Positions 12,961 through 25,954 of a DNA stretch of 57,904 nt are shown here, piece after piece. The notes below the pieces were generated by a model. That model ran no database searches and was not told the DNA's origin. It saw nothing but the letters and a program-made list of their open reading frames with translations. Within the stretch, counting starts at the first letter, position 1. Each line of letters opens with the position of its first letter. The stretch is from Liolophura sinensis (taxonomy: Eukaryota; Mollusca; Polyplacophora; Chitonida; Chitonidae): positions 1 to 57,904 of the forward strand of contig NW_027018204.1 in assembly GCF_032854445.1 (NCBI RefSeq). Direction: 5' to 3'. The position numbers were made by a program, and so were the translations under genes.

Positions 12961-13309
12961 TGTGTTTTTTATGTACAAATGGTGTGGTTTTTCTACACGT
13001 AGATAAAGACATTGAGATTGTCTTGGACTTAAAAGTAAGACAATTGCTGGATGAGTTAAATGGGCTGAGCCCAAAGATTTGACGTCTTCTGGGCTACCGA
13101 AGGGCACATAACGCATAGTTAAAAGTTGAATATAGTAACGACCAGTCGCGATTGTGCATAGTACAGTGTAGCCGATTTCAATTAACAAAAAGACCAGGCA
13201 AAAATGCAAAAGTGGAAAAACTGTTCCAGTGCTGCTGTATCTATTAGAACCTTATAAATGTGGTTCAGTGATCAGTTGTACTTTTTACAGCAGACTGTAT
13301 CTAGTACAT
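12961..13309 (+). repeat. Internally deleted monomer, 349 bp
   Basis: It has the same join (gtgctgctgtatctattag, about 13230-13248) as the monomer at 7699 and is again followed by a C2 unit. Two independent deletions with an identical filler base and endpoints are unlikely, so the pair deletion-monomer plus C2 was probably copied as a block. The intact equivalent of this neighbourhood is the E unit at 17161 followed by C2 at 17710. Confidence 0.93.
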
Positions 13310-16060
13310 TGTGTTTTTTATGTACGAATGGTGTGGTTTTCCTACACGTAGATAAAGACATTGAGATTGTCTTGGACTTAAAAGTAAGACAATTGCTGGG
13401 TAAGTTAAATGGCCTTAGCCCAAAGATTTGACGTCTTCTGGGCTACCGAAGGGCACATAACTTATAGTCAAAAGTTGAATATAGTAATGACCAGTCGCGA
13501 TTGTACATAGTAGATTGTATCCGATTTCAAATTAACAAAAAGACCAGGCAAAAATGCAAAAGTGGAAAAACTGTTCCAGTGCTGCTGGTAAGAGGCTAAT
13601 CCGACGTATTTTGTCACGAGAAATCGAATGGTGCAAACCGCGTTGCTCTCCGACCAATACTTTTGGCTGTAGCGACAATTGAATGATCATTGATGTCAAA
13701 GTCACGTGCCCAGCAACGGCTCTTACTCCATGGAAACCAGGGAAATATGCAATTTTTTAACAGCTGCCGATGCCTGGGCCAATTCCGCATCTTTTAGAAT
13801 CTTATTGATGTGGGTCAGTGATCAGTTGTACTTTTTACAGCAGACTGTATCTAGTACCTTGTGTTTTTTTATGTACGAATGGTGTGGTTTTCCTACACGT
13901 AGATAAAGACATTGAGATTGTCTTGGACTTAGAAGTAAGACAATTGCTGGGTGAGTTTAATGGGTTTAGCCCAAAGATTTGACGTCTTCTGGGCTACCGA
14001 AGGGCACATAACATATAGTCAAAAGTTGAATATAATAATGACCAGTCGCGATTGTGCATAGTACAGTGTAGCCGATTTCAATTAACAAAAAGACCAGGCA
14101 AAAATGCAAAAGTGGAAAAACTGTTCCAGTGCTACTGGTAAGAGGCTAATCCGAAGTATTTTGTCACGAGAAATCGAATGGTGCAAACCGCGTTGCTCTC
14201 CGACCAATACTTTTGGCTGTAGCGACAATTGAATGATCATTGATATCATAGTCACGTGCCCAGCAACGGCTCTTACTCCATGGAAACCAGGGAAATTTGC
14301 AATTTTTTAAACAGCTGCCGATGCCTGGCCCAATTCCGCATCTATTAGAACCTTATAGATGTGGTTCAGTGATCAGTTGTACTTTTTACAGCAGACTGTA
14401 TCTAGTACCTTGTGTTTTTTATGTACGAATGGTGTGGTTTTTCTACACGTAGATAAAGACATTGAGATTGTCTTGGACTGAAAAGTAAGACAATTGCTGG
14501 GTGAGTTAAATGGGCTTAGCCCAAAGATTTGACGTCTTCTGGGCTACCGAAGGGCACATAACGTATAGTTAAAAGTTGAATATAGTAACGACCAGTCGCG
14601 ATTGTGCATAGTACAGTGTATCCGATTTCAATTAACAAAAAGACCAGGCAAAAATGCAAAAGTAGAAAAACTGTTCCAGTGCTGCTGGTAAGAGACCAGT
14701 CCGACGTATTTTGTGACGAGAAATCGAATGGTGCAAACCGCGTTGCTCTCCGACCAATACTTTTGGCTGTAGCGACAATTGAATGATCATTGATGTCATA
14801 GTCACGTGCCCAGCAACGGCTCTTACTCCATGGAAACCAGGGAAATTTGCAATTTTTTAAACAGCTGCCGATGCCTGGGCCAATTCCGCATCTTTTAGAA
14901 CCTTATTGATGTGGGTCAGTGATCAGTTGTACTTTTTACAGCAGACTGTATCTAGTACCTTGTGTTTTTTATGTACAAATGGTGTGGTTTTTCTACACGT
15001 AGATAAAGACATTGAGATTGTCTTGGACTTAGAAGTAAGACAATTGCTGGGTGAGTTTAATGGGTTTAGGACAAAGGTTTGACGTCTTCTGGGCTACCGA
15101 AGGGCACATAACATATAGTCAAAAGTTGAATATAATAATGACCAGTCGCGATTGTGCATAGTACAGTGTAGCCGATTTCAATTAAGAAAAAGACCAGGCA
15201 AAAATGCAAAAGTGGAAAAACTGTTCCAGTGCTACTGGTAAGAGGCTAATCCGACGTATTTTGTGACGAGAAATCGAATGGTGCAAACCGCGTTGCTCTC
15301 CGACCAATATTTTTGGCTGTAGCGACAATTGAATGATCATTGATGTCATAGTCACATGCCCAGCAACGGCTCTTACTCCATGGAAACCAGGGAAATATGC
15401 AATTTTTTAACAGCTGCCGATGCCTGGCCCAATTCCGCATCTATTAGAACCTTATAGATGTGGTTCAGTGATCAGTTGTACTTTTTACAGCAGACTGTGT
15501 CTAGTACATTGTGTTTTTTATGTACGAATGGTGTGGTTTTTCTACACGTAGATAAAGACATTGAGATTGTCTTGGACTTAAAAGTAAGACAATTGCTGGG
15601 TGAGTTAAATGGGCTTAGCCCAAAGATTTGACGTCTTCTGGGCTACAGAAGGGCACATAACTTATAGCCAAAAGTTGAATATAATAATGACCAGTCGCGA
15701 TTGTACATAGTAGATTGTATCCGATTTCAAATTAACAAAAAGACCAGGCAAAAATGCAAAAGTGGAAAGACTGTTCCAGTGCTGCTGGTAAAAGGCTAAT
15801 CCGACGTATTTTGTGACGAGAAATCGAATGGTGCAAACCGCGTTGCTCTCCGACCAATACTTTTGGCTGTAGCGACAATTGAATGATCATTGATGTCATA
15901 GTCACGTGCCCAGCAACGGCTCTTACTCCATGGAAACCAGGGAAATTTGCAATTTTTTAAACAGCCGCCGATGCCTGGGCCAATTCCGCATTTTTTAGAA
16001 CCTTATTGATGTGGTTCAGTGATCAGTTGTTCTTTTTACAGCAGACTGTATCTAGTACCT
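13310..16060 (+). repeat. C2-G-F-G-H block, copy 1 of a 4.4-kb higher-order repeat
   Basis: Five monomers matched by 17710-20458 at an offset of 4400 bp. Diagnostic variants shared with the second copy are ggtaagttaaatggcc, gtgagtttaatgggttt, cgaagtatt, gatatcatag, gagaccagtcc and cagactgtgtctag. Confidence 0.88.
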
Positions 16061-16609
16061 TGTGTTTTTTATGTACAAATGGTGTGGTTTTTCTACACAT
16101 AGATAAAGACATTGAGATTGTCTTGGACTTAAAAGTAAGACAATTGCTGGATGAGTTAAATGGGCTTAGCCCAAAGATTTGACGTCTTCTGGGCTACCGA
16201 AGGGCACATAACGTATAGTTAAAAGTTGAATATAGTAACGACCAGTCGCGATTGTGCATAGTACAGTGTATCCGATTTCAATTAACAAAAAGACCAGGCA
16301 AAAATGCAAAAGTGGAAAAACTGTTCCAGTGCTGCTGGTAAGAGGCTAATCCGACGTATTTTGTCACGAGAAATCGAATGGTGCAAACCGCGTTGCTCTC
16401 CGACTAATACTTTTGGCTGTAGCGACAATTGAATGATCATTGATGTCATAGTCACGTGCCCAGCAACGGCTCTTACTCCATGGAAACCAGGGAAATATGC
16501 AATTTTTTAACAGCTGCCGATGCCTGGCCCAATTCCGCATCTATTAGAACCTTATAAATGTGGTTCAGTGATCAGTTGTACTTTTTACAGCAGACTGTAT
16601 CTAGTACAT

Positions 16610-17160
16610 TGTGTTTTTTATGTACGAATGGTGTGGTTTTCCTACACGTAGATAAAGACATTGAGATTGTCTTGGACTTAAAAGTAAGACAATTGCTGGG
16701 TAAATTAAATGGCCTTAGCCCAAAGATTTGACGTCTTCTGGGCTACAGAAGGGCACATAACTTATAGCCAAAAGTTGAATATAATAATGACCAGTCGCGA
16801 TTGTACATAGTAGATTGTATCCGATTTCAAATTAACAAAAAGACCAGGCAAAAATGCAAAAGTGGAAAGACTGTTCCAGTGCTGCTGGTAAGAGGCTAAT
16901 CCGACGTATTTTGTGACGAGAAATCGAATGGTGCAAACCGCGTTGCTCTCCGACCAATACTTTTGGCTGTAGCGACAATTGAATGATCATTGATGTCATA
17001 GTCACGTGCCCAGCAACGGCTCTTACTCCATGGAAACCAGGGAAATTTGCAATTTTTTAAACAGCCGCCGATGCCTGGGCCAATTCCGCATTTTTTAGAA
17101 CCTTATTGATGTGGTTCAGTGATCAGTTGTTCTTTTTACAGCAGACTGTATCTAGTACCT
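16610..17160 (+). repeat. Chimeric monomer, C2 head and H body
   Basis: The head carries the C2 markers ttttcctacacgtag and aaattaaatggcc. From about 16746 the body carries H markers: ctacagaag, cttatagcc, ataataatgacc, aaagactg and cagccgccg. The switch lies between about 16714 and 16746, in sequence shared by both parents. Candidate parents are the C2 unit at 13310 or 17710 and the H unit at 15510. Confidence 0.75.
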
Positions 17161-17709
17161 TGTGTTTTTTATGTACAAATGGTGTGGTTTTTCTACACAT
17201 AGATAAAGACATTGAGATTGTCTTGGACTTAAAAGTAAGACAATTGCTGGATGAGTTAAATGGGCTTAGCCCAAAGATTTGACGTCTTCTGGGCTACCGA
17301 AGGGCACATAACGTATAGTTAAAAGTTGAATATAGTAACGACCAGTCGCGATTGTGCATAGTACAGTGTATCCGATTTCAATTAACAAAAAGACCAGGCA
17401 AAAATGCAAAAGTGGAAAAACTGTTCCAGTGCTGCTGGTAAGAGGCTAATCCGACGTATTTTGTCACGAGAAATCGAATGGTGCAAACCGCGTTGCTCTC
17501 CGACTAATACTTTTGGCTGTAGCGACAATTGAATGATCATTGATGTCATAGTCACGTGCCCAGCAACGGCTCTTACTCCATGGAAACCAGGGAAATATGC
17601 AATTTTTTAACAGCTGCCGATGCCTGGCCCAATTCCGCATCTATTAGAACCTTATAAATGTGGTTCAGTGATCAGTTGTACTTTTTACAGCAGACTGTAT
17701 CTAGTACAT

Positions 17710-20458
17710 TGTGTTTTTTATGTACGAATGGTGTGGTTTTCCTACACGTAGATAAAGACATTGAGATTGTCTTGGACTTAAAAGTAAGACAATTGCTGGG
17801 TAAGTTAAATGGCCTTAGCCCAAAGATTTGACGTCTTCTGGGCTACCGAAGGGCACATAACTTATAGTCAAAAGTTGAATATAGTAATGACCAGTCGCGA
17901 TTGTACATAGTAGATTGTATCCGATTTCAAATTAACAAAAAGACCAGGCAAAAATACAAAAGTGGAAAAACTGTTCCAGTGCTGCTGGTAAGAGGCTAAT
18001 CCGACGTATTTTGTCACGAGAAATCGAATGGTGCAAACCGCGTTGCTCTCCGACCAATACTTTTGGCTGTAGCGACAATTGAATAATCATTGATGTCAAA
18101 GTCACGTGCCCAGCAACGGCTCTTACTCCATGGAAACCAGGGAAATATGCAATTTTTTAACAGCTGCCGATGCCTGGGCCAATTCCGCATCTTTTAGAAT
18201 CTTATTGATGTGGGTCAGTGATCAGTTGTACTTTTTACAGCAGACTGTATCTAGTACCTTGTGTTTTTTATGTACAAATGGTGTGGTTTTCCTACACGTA
18301 GATAAAGACATTGAGATTGTCTTGGACTTAGAAGTAAGACAATTGCTGGGTGAGTTTAATGGGTTTAGCCCAAAGATTTGACGTCTTCTGGGCTACCGAA
18401 GGGCACATAACATATAGTCAAAAGTTGAATATAATAATGACCAGTCGCGATTGTGCATAGTACAGTGTAGCCGATTTCAATTAACAAAAAGACCAGGCAA
18501 AAATGCAAAAGTGGAAAAACTGTTCCAGTGCTACTGGTAAGAGGCTAATCCGAAGTATTTTGTCACGAGAAATCGAATGGTGCAAACCGCGTTGCTCCCC
18601 GACCAATACTTTTGGCTGTAGCGACAATTGAATGATCATTGATATCATAGTCACGTGCCCAGCAACGGCTCTTACTCCATGGAAACCAGGGAAATTTGCA
18701 ATTTTTTAAACAGCTGCCGATGCCTGGCCCAATTCCGCATCTATTAGAACCTTATAGATGTGGTTCAGTGATAAGTTGTACTTTTTACAGCAGACTGTAT
18801 CTAGTACCTTGTGTTTTTTTATGTACGAATGGTGTGGTTTTTCTACACGTAGATAAAGACATTGAGATTGTCTTGGACTTAAAAGTAAGACAATTGCTGG
18901 GTGAGTTAAATGGGCTTAGCCCAAAGATTTGACGTCTTCTGGGCTACCGAAGGGCACATAACGTATAGTTAAAAGTTGAATATAGTAACGACCAGTCGCG
19001 ATTGTGCATAGTACAGTGTATCCGATTTCAATTAACAAAAAGACCAGGCAAAAATGCAAAAGTGGAAAAACTGTTCCAGTGCTGCTGGTAAGAGACCAGT
19101 CCGACGTATTTTGTGACGAGAAATCGAATGGTGCAAACCGCGTTGCTCTCCGACCAATACTTTTGGCTGGAGCGACAATTGAATGATCATTGATGTCATA
19201 GTCACGTGCCCAGCAACGGCTCTTACTCCATGGAAACCAGGGAAATTTGCAATTTTTTAAACAGCTGCCGATGCCTGGGCCAATTCCGCATCTTTTAGAA
19301 CCTTATTGATGTGGTTCAGTGATCAGTTGTACTTTTTACAGCAGACTGTATCTAGTACCTTGTGTTTTTTATGTACAAATGGTGTGGTTTTTCTACACGT
19401 AGATAAAGACATTGAGATTGTCTTGGACTTAGAAGTAAGACAATTGCTGGGTGAGTTTAATGGGTTTTAGGACAAAGGTTTGACGTCTTCTGGGCTACCG
19501 AAGGCACATAACATATAGTCAAAAGTTGAATATTAATAATGACCAGTCGCGATTGTGCATAGTACAGTGTAGCCGATTTCAATTAGAAAAAGACCAGGCA
19601 AAAATGCAAAAGTGGAAAAACTGTTCCAGTGCTACTGGTAAGAGGCTAATCCGACGTATTTTGTGACGAGAAATCGAATGGTGCAAACCGCGTTGCTCTC
19701 CGACCAATATTTTTGGCTGTAGCGACAATTGAATGATCATTGATGTCATAGTCACATGCCCAGCAACGCTCTTACTCCATGGAAACCAGGGAAATATGCA
19801 ATTTTTTAACAGCTGCCGATGCCTGCCCAATTCCGCATCTATTAGAACCTTATAGATGTGGTTCAGTGATCAGTTGTACTTTTTACAGCAGACTGTGTCT
19901 AGTACATTGTGTTTTTTATGTACGAATGGTGTGGTTTTTCTACACGTAGATAAAGACATTGAGATTGTCTTGGACTTAAAAGTAAGACAATTGCTGGGTG
20001 AGTTAAATGGGCTTAGCCCAAAGATTTGACGTCTTCTGGGCTACAGAAGGGCACATAACTTATAGCCAAAAGTTGAATATAATAATGACCAGTCGCGATT
20101 GTACATAGTAGATTGTATCCGATTTCAAATTAACAAAAAGACCAGGCAAAAATGCAAAAGTGGAAAGACTGTTCCAGTGCTGCTGGTAAGAGGCTAATCC
20201 GACGTATTTTGTGACGAGAAATCGAATGGTGCAAACCGCGTTGCTCTCCGACCAATACTTTTGGCTGTAGCGACAATTGAATGATCATTGATGTCATAGT
20301 CACGTGCCCAGCAACGGCTCTTACTCCATGGAAACCAGGGAAATTTGCAATTTTTTAAACAGCCGCCGATGCCTGGGCCAATTCCGCATTTTTTAGAACC
20401 TTATTGATGTGGTTCAGTGATCAGTTGTTCTTTTTACAGCAGACTGTATCTAGTACCT
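17710..20458 (+). repeat. C2-G-F-G-H block, copy 2 of a 4.4-kb higher-order repeat
   Basis: Second copy of 13310-16060. Differences include ataagttg in place of atcagttg near 18771, ggctggagcg near 19166, and a cluster of one-base indels inside the monomer at 19361. This copy is preceded by an intact E monomer (17161), whereas copy 1 is preceded by a 349-bp deleted monomer. Confidence 0.88.
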
Positions 20459-22108
20459 TGTGTTTTTTATGTACGAATGGTGTGGTTTTTCTACACGTAG
20501 ATAAAGACATTGAGATTGTCTTGGACTGAAAAGTAAGACAATTGCTGGATGAGTTAAATGGGCTTAGCCCAAAGATTTGACGTCTTCTGGGCTACCGAAG
20601 GGCACATAACGTATAGTTAAAAGTTGAATATAGTAACGACCAGTCCCGAATGTGCATAGTACAGTGTATCCGATTTCAATTAACAAAAAGACCAGGCAAA
20701 AATACAAAAGTGGAAAAACTGTTCCAGTGCTGCTGGTAAGAGGCTAATCCGACGTATTTTGTCACGAGAAATCGAATGGTGCAAACCGCGTTGCTCTCGG
20801 ACTAATACTTTTGGCTGTAGCGACAATTGAATGATCATTGATGTCATAGTCACGTGCCCAGCAACGGCTCTTACTCCATGGAAACCAGGGAAATATGCAA
20901 TTTTTTAACAGCTGCCGATGCCTGGCCCAATTCCGCATCTATTAGAACCTTATAAATGTGGTTCAGTGATCAGTTGTACTTTTTACAGCAGACTGTATCT
21001 AGTACATTGTGTTTTTTATGTACGAATGGTGTGGTTTTTCTACACGTAGATAAAGACATTGAGATTGTCTTGGACTTAAAAGTAAGACAATTGCTGGGTG
21101 AGTTAAATGGGCTTAGCCCAAAGATTTGACGTCTTCTGGGCTACAGAAGGGCACATAACTTATAGTCAAAAGTTGAATATAATAATGACCAGTCGCGATT
21201 GTACATAGTAGATTGTATCCGATTTCAAATTAACAAAAAGACCAGGCAAAAATGCAAAAGTGGAAAGACTGTTCCAGTGCTGCTGGTAAGAGGCTAATCC
21301 GACGTATTTTGTGACGAGAAATCGAATGGTGCAAACCGCGTTGCTCTCCGACCAATACTTTTGGCTGTAGCGACAATTGAATGATCATTGATGTCATAGT
21401 CACGTGCCCAGCAACGGCTCTTACTCCATGGAAACCAGGGAAATTTGCAATTTTTTAAACAGCCGCCGATGCCTGGGCCAATTCCGCATTTTTTAGAACC
21501 TTATTGATGTGGTTCAGTGATCAGTTGTTCTTTTTACAGCAGACTGTATCTAGTACCTTGTGTTTTTTATGTACAAATGGTGTGGTTTTTCTACACATAG
21601 ATAAAGACATTGAGATTGTCTTGGACTTAAAAGTAAGACAATTGCTGGATGAGTTAAATGGGCTTAGCCCAAAGATTTGACGTCTTCTGGGCTACCGAAG
21701 GGCACATAACGTATAGTTAAAAGTTGAATATAGTAACGACCAGTCGCGATTGTGCATAGTACAGTGTATCCGATTTCAATTAACAAAAAGACCAGGCAAA
21801 AATGCAAAAGTGGAAAAACTGTTCCAGTGCTGCTGGTAAGAGGCTAATCCGACGTATTTTGTCACGAGAAATCGAATGGTGCAAACCGCGTTGCTCTCCG
21901 ACCAATACTTTTGGCTGTAGCGACAATTGAATGATCATTGATGTCATAGTCACGTGCCCAGCAACGGCTCTTACTCCATGGAAACCAGGGAAATTTGCAA
22001 TTTTCTAAACAGCTGCCGATGCCTAGGCCAATTCCGCATCTTTTAGAACCTTATTGATGTGGTTCAGTGATCAGTTGTACTTTTTACAGCAGACTGTATC
22101 TAGTACAT

Positions 22109-24189
22109 TGTGTTTTTTATGTACAAATGGTGTGGTTTTTCTACACGTAGATAAAGACATTGAGATTGTCTTGGACTGAAAAGTAAGACAATTGCTGGAT
22201 GAGTTAAATGGGCTTAGCCCAAAGATTTGACGTCTTCTGGGCTACCGAAGGGCACATAACGTATAGTTAAAAGTTGAATATAGTAACGACCAGTCCCGAT
22301 TGTGCATAGTACAGTGTATCCGAATTCAATTAACAAAAAGACCAGGCAAAAATACAAAAGTGGAAAAACTGTTCCAGTGCTGCTGGTAAGAGGCTAATCC
22401 GACGTATTTTGTCACGAGAAATCGAATGGTGCAAAAAGCGTTGCTCTCCGACTAATACTTTTGGCTGTAGTGACAATTGAATGATCATTGATGTCATAGT
22501 CACATGCCCAGCAACGGCTCTTACTCCATGGAAACCAGGGAAATATGCGATTTTTTAACAGCTGCCGATGCCTGGCCCAATTCCGCATCTATTAGAACCT
22601 TATAAATGTGGTTCAGTGATCAGTTGTACTTTTTACAGCAGACTGTATCTAGTACATTGTGTTTTTTATGTACGAATGGTGTGGTTTTTCTACACGTAGA
22701 TAAAGACATTGAGATTGTCTTGGACTTAGAAGTAAGACAATTGCTGGATGAGTTAAATGGGCTTAGCCCAAAGATTTGACGTCTTCTGGGCTACCGAAGG
22801 GCACATAACGTATAGTTAAAAGTTGAATATAGTAACGACCAGTCGCGATTGTGCATAGTACAGTGTATCCGATTTCAATTAACAAAAAGACCAGGCAAAA
22901 ATGCAAAAGTGGAAAAACTGTTCCAGTGCTGCTGGTAAGAGACCAATCCGACGTATTTTGTCACGAGAAATCGAATGGTGCAAACCGCGTTGCTCTCCGA
23001 CCAATACTTTTGGCTGTAGCGACAATTGAATGATCATTGATGTCATAGTCACGTGCCCAGCAACGGCTCTTACTCCATGGAAACCAGGGAAATTTGCAAT
23101 TTTCTAAACAGCTGCCGATGCCTAGGCCAATTCCGCATCTTTTAGAACCTTATTGATGTGGTTCAGTGATCAGTTGTACTTTTTACAGCAGACTGTATCT
23201 AGTACATTGTGTTTTTTATGTACAAATGGTGTGGTTTTTCTACACGTAGATAAAGACATTGAGATTGTCTTGGACTGAAAAGTAAGACAATTGCTGGATG
23301 AGTTAAATGGGCTTAGCCCAAAGATTTGACGTCTTCTGGGCTACCGAAGGGCACATAACGTATAGTTAAAAGTTGAATATAGTAACGACCAGTCCCGATT
23401 GTGCATAGTACAGTGTATCCGAATTCAATTAACAAAAAGACCAGGCAAAAATACAAAAGTGGAAAAACTGTTCCAGTGCTGCTGGTAAGAGGCTAATCCG
23501 ACGTATTTTGTCACGAGAAATCGAATGGTGCAAAAAGCGTTGCTCTCCGACTAATACTTTTGGCTGTAGTGACAATTGAATGATCATTGATGTCATAGTC
23601 ACATGCCCAGCAACGGCTCTTACTCCATGGAAACCAGGGAAATATGCGATTTTTTAACAGCTGCCGATGCCTGGCCCAATTCCGCATCTATTAGAACCTT
23701 ATAAATGTGGTTCAGTGATCAGTTGTACTTTTTACAGCAGACTGTATCTAGTACATTGTGTTTTTTATGTACGAATGGTGTGGTTTTTCTACACGTAGAT
23801 AAAGACATTGAGATTGTCTTGGACTTAGAAGTAAGACAATTGCTGGATGAGTTAAATGGGCTTAGCCCAAAGATTTGACGTCTTCTGGGCTACCGAAGGG
23901 CACATAACGTATAGTTAAAAGTTGAATATAGTAACGACCAGTCGCGATTGTGCATAGTACAGTGTATCCGATTTCAATTAACAAAAAGACCAGGCAAAAA
24001 TGCAAAAGTGGAAAAACTGTTCCAGTGCTGCTGGTAAGAGACCAATCCGACGTATTTTGTCACGAGAAATCGAATGGTGCAAACCGCGTTGCTCTCCGAC
24101 CAATACTTTTGGCTGTAGCGACAATTGAATGATCATTGATGTCATAGTCACGTGCCCAGCAACGGCTCTTACTCCATGGAAACCAGGGA
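22109..24189 (+). repeat. Tandem B-F dimer duplication
   Basis: The B-F pair starting at 22109 is repeated at 23208, an offset of 1099 bp. Both B units carry aaaaagcg, tagtgacaatt, cacatgcc and gcgattttt, and both F units carry gtaagagaccaatcc. The match ends about 24190, where the second F tail changes to an A-type tail (aatatgcaattttttaac instead of aatttgcaattttctaaac). The C'-like tail with cctaggcc precedes both B units. Confidence 0.9.
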
Positions 24190-25405
24190 AATATGCAATT
24201 TTTTAACAGCTGCCGATGCCTGGCCCAATTCCGCATCTATTAGAACCTTATAAATGTGGTTCAGTGATCAGTTGTACTTTTTACAGCAGACTGTATCTAG
24301 TACATTGTGTTTTTTATGTACGAATGGTGTGGTTTTTCTACACGTAGATAAAGACATTGAGATTGTCTTGGACTGAAAAGTAAGACAATTGCTGGATGAG
24401 TTAAATGGGCTTAGCCCAAAGATTTGACGTCTTCTGGGCTACCGAAGGGCACATAACGTATAGTTAAAAGTTGAATATAGTAACGACCAGTCCCGAATGT
24501 GCATAGTACAGTGTATCCGATTTCAATTAACAAAAAGACCAGGCAAAAATACAAAAGTGGAAAAACTGTTCCAGTGCTGCTGGTAAGAGGCTAATCCGAC
24601 GTATTTTGTCACGAGAAATCGAATGGTGCAAACCGCGTTGCTCTCGGACTAATACTTTTGGCTGTAGCGACAATTGAATGATCATTGATGTCATAGTCAC
24701 GTGCCCAGCAACGGCTCTTACTCCATGGAAACCAGGGAAATATGCAATTTTCTAACAGCTGCCGATGCCTGGCCCAATTCCGCATCTATTAGAACCTTAT
24801 AAATGTGGTTCAGTGATCAGTTGTACTTTTTACAGCAGACTGTATCTAGTACATTGTGTTTTTTATGTACGAATGGTGTGGTTTTTCTACACGTAGATAA
24901 AGACATTGAGATTGTCTTGGACTTAAAAGTAAGACAATTGCTGGGTGAGTTAAATGGGCTTAGCCCAAAGATTTGACGTCTTCTGGGCTACAGAAGGGCA
25001 CATAACTTATAGCCAAAAGTTGAATATAATAATGACCAGTCGCGATTGTACATAGTAGATTGTATCCGATTTCAAATTAACAAAAAGACCAGGCAAAAAT
25101 GCAAAAGTGGAAAGACTGTTCCAGTGCTGCTGGTAAGAGGCTAATCCGACGTATTTTGTGACGAGAAATCGAATGGTGCAAACCGCGTTGCTCTCCGACC
25201 AATACTTTTGGCTGTAGCGACAATTGAATGATCATTGATGTCATAGTCACGTGCCCAGCAACGGCTCTTACTCCATGGAAACCAGGGAAATTTGCAATTT
25301 TTTAAACAGCCGCCGATGCCTGGGCCAATTCCGCATTTTTTAGAACCTTATTGATGTGGTTCAGTGATCAGTTGTTCTTTTTACAGCAGACTGTATCTAG
25401 TACCT

Positions 25406-25954
25406 TGTGTTTTTTATGTACAAATGGTGTGGTTTTTCTACACATAGATAAAGACATTGAGATTGTCTTGGACTTAAAAGTAAGACAATTGCTGGATGAG
25501 TTAAATGGGCTTAGCCCAAAGATTTGACGTCTTCTGGGCTACCGAAGGGCACATAACGTATAGTTAAAAGTTGAATATAGTAACGACCAGTCCCGATTGT
25601 GCATAGTACAGTGTATCCGAATTCAATTAACAAAAAGACCAGGCAAAAATACAAAAGTGGAAAAACTGTTCCAGTGCTGCTGGTAAGAGGCTAATCCGAC
25701 GTATTTTGTCACGAAAAATCGAATGGTGCAAAAAGCGTTGCTCTCCGACTAATACTTTTGGCTGTAGTGACAATTGAATGATCATTGATGTCATAGTCAC
25801 ATGCCCAGCAACGGCTCTTACTCCATGGAAACCAGGGAAATATGCGATTTTTTAACAGCTGCCGATGCCTGGCCCAATTCCGCATCTATTAGAACCTTAT
25901 AAATGTGGTTCAGTGATCAGTTGTACTTTTTACAGCAGACTGTATCTAGTACAT
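25406..25954 (+). repeat. Chimeric monomer, E head and B body
   Basis: The head has tacaaatgg, acacatag and gacttaaaag, as in the E unit that normally follows H (21559, 27604). From cagtcccgattgtgc at about 25590 it has B states: gaattcaatt, aatacaaaag, aaaaagcg, tagtgac and cacatgcc. The switch is between about 25475 and 25592. It sits where the neighbouring order H-E-B would be expected, as if one monomer had been removed. Confidence 0.75.

Larger units (their letters stand above)
7699..13309 (+). repeat. Array segment 2: monomers 15-25, E-rich, with three deleted monomers
   Basis: Monomer starts: 7699, 8050, 8603, 9155, 9661, 10210, 10760, 11311, 11862, 12411, 12961. Most are E-type (gacttaaaag, ctaccgaag, cagtcgcgattgtgc). 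Monomer 16 (8050) is C2-like, monomer 22 (11311) resembles L by agtcatgacc and ccacg, monomer 23 (11862) shares accaaacaaaaatgc with M and I, and monomer 24 (12411) mixes C-like and E-like sites. The segment is bounded by two monomers of about 350 bp that share one deletion junction (7699 and 12961) and contains a 506-bp monomer (9155). No inserted element explains the short units. Confidence 0.9.
13310..20458 (+). repeat. Array segment 3: monomers 26-38, 8-monomer higher-order repeat
   Basis: Monomer starts: 13310, 13860, 14411, 14961, 15510, 16061, 16610, 17161, 17710, 18260, 18810, 19361, 19908. Order: C2 G F-like G H E C2/H E C2 G F-like G H. The run C2-G-F-G-H at 13310 returns at 17710, an offset of 4400 bp or eight monomers. 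Shared rare variants support this: cgaagtatt at about 14153 and 18552, aggacaaaggtttgacg at about 15068 and 19468, and cagactgtgtctag at about 15490 and 19891. Monomers 31 and 33 (16061, 17161) look identical at an offset of 1100. Confidence 0.92.
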
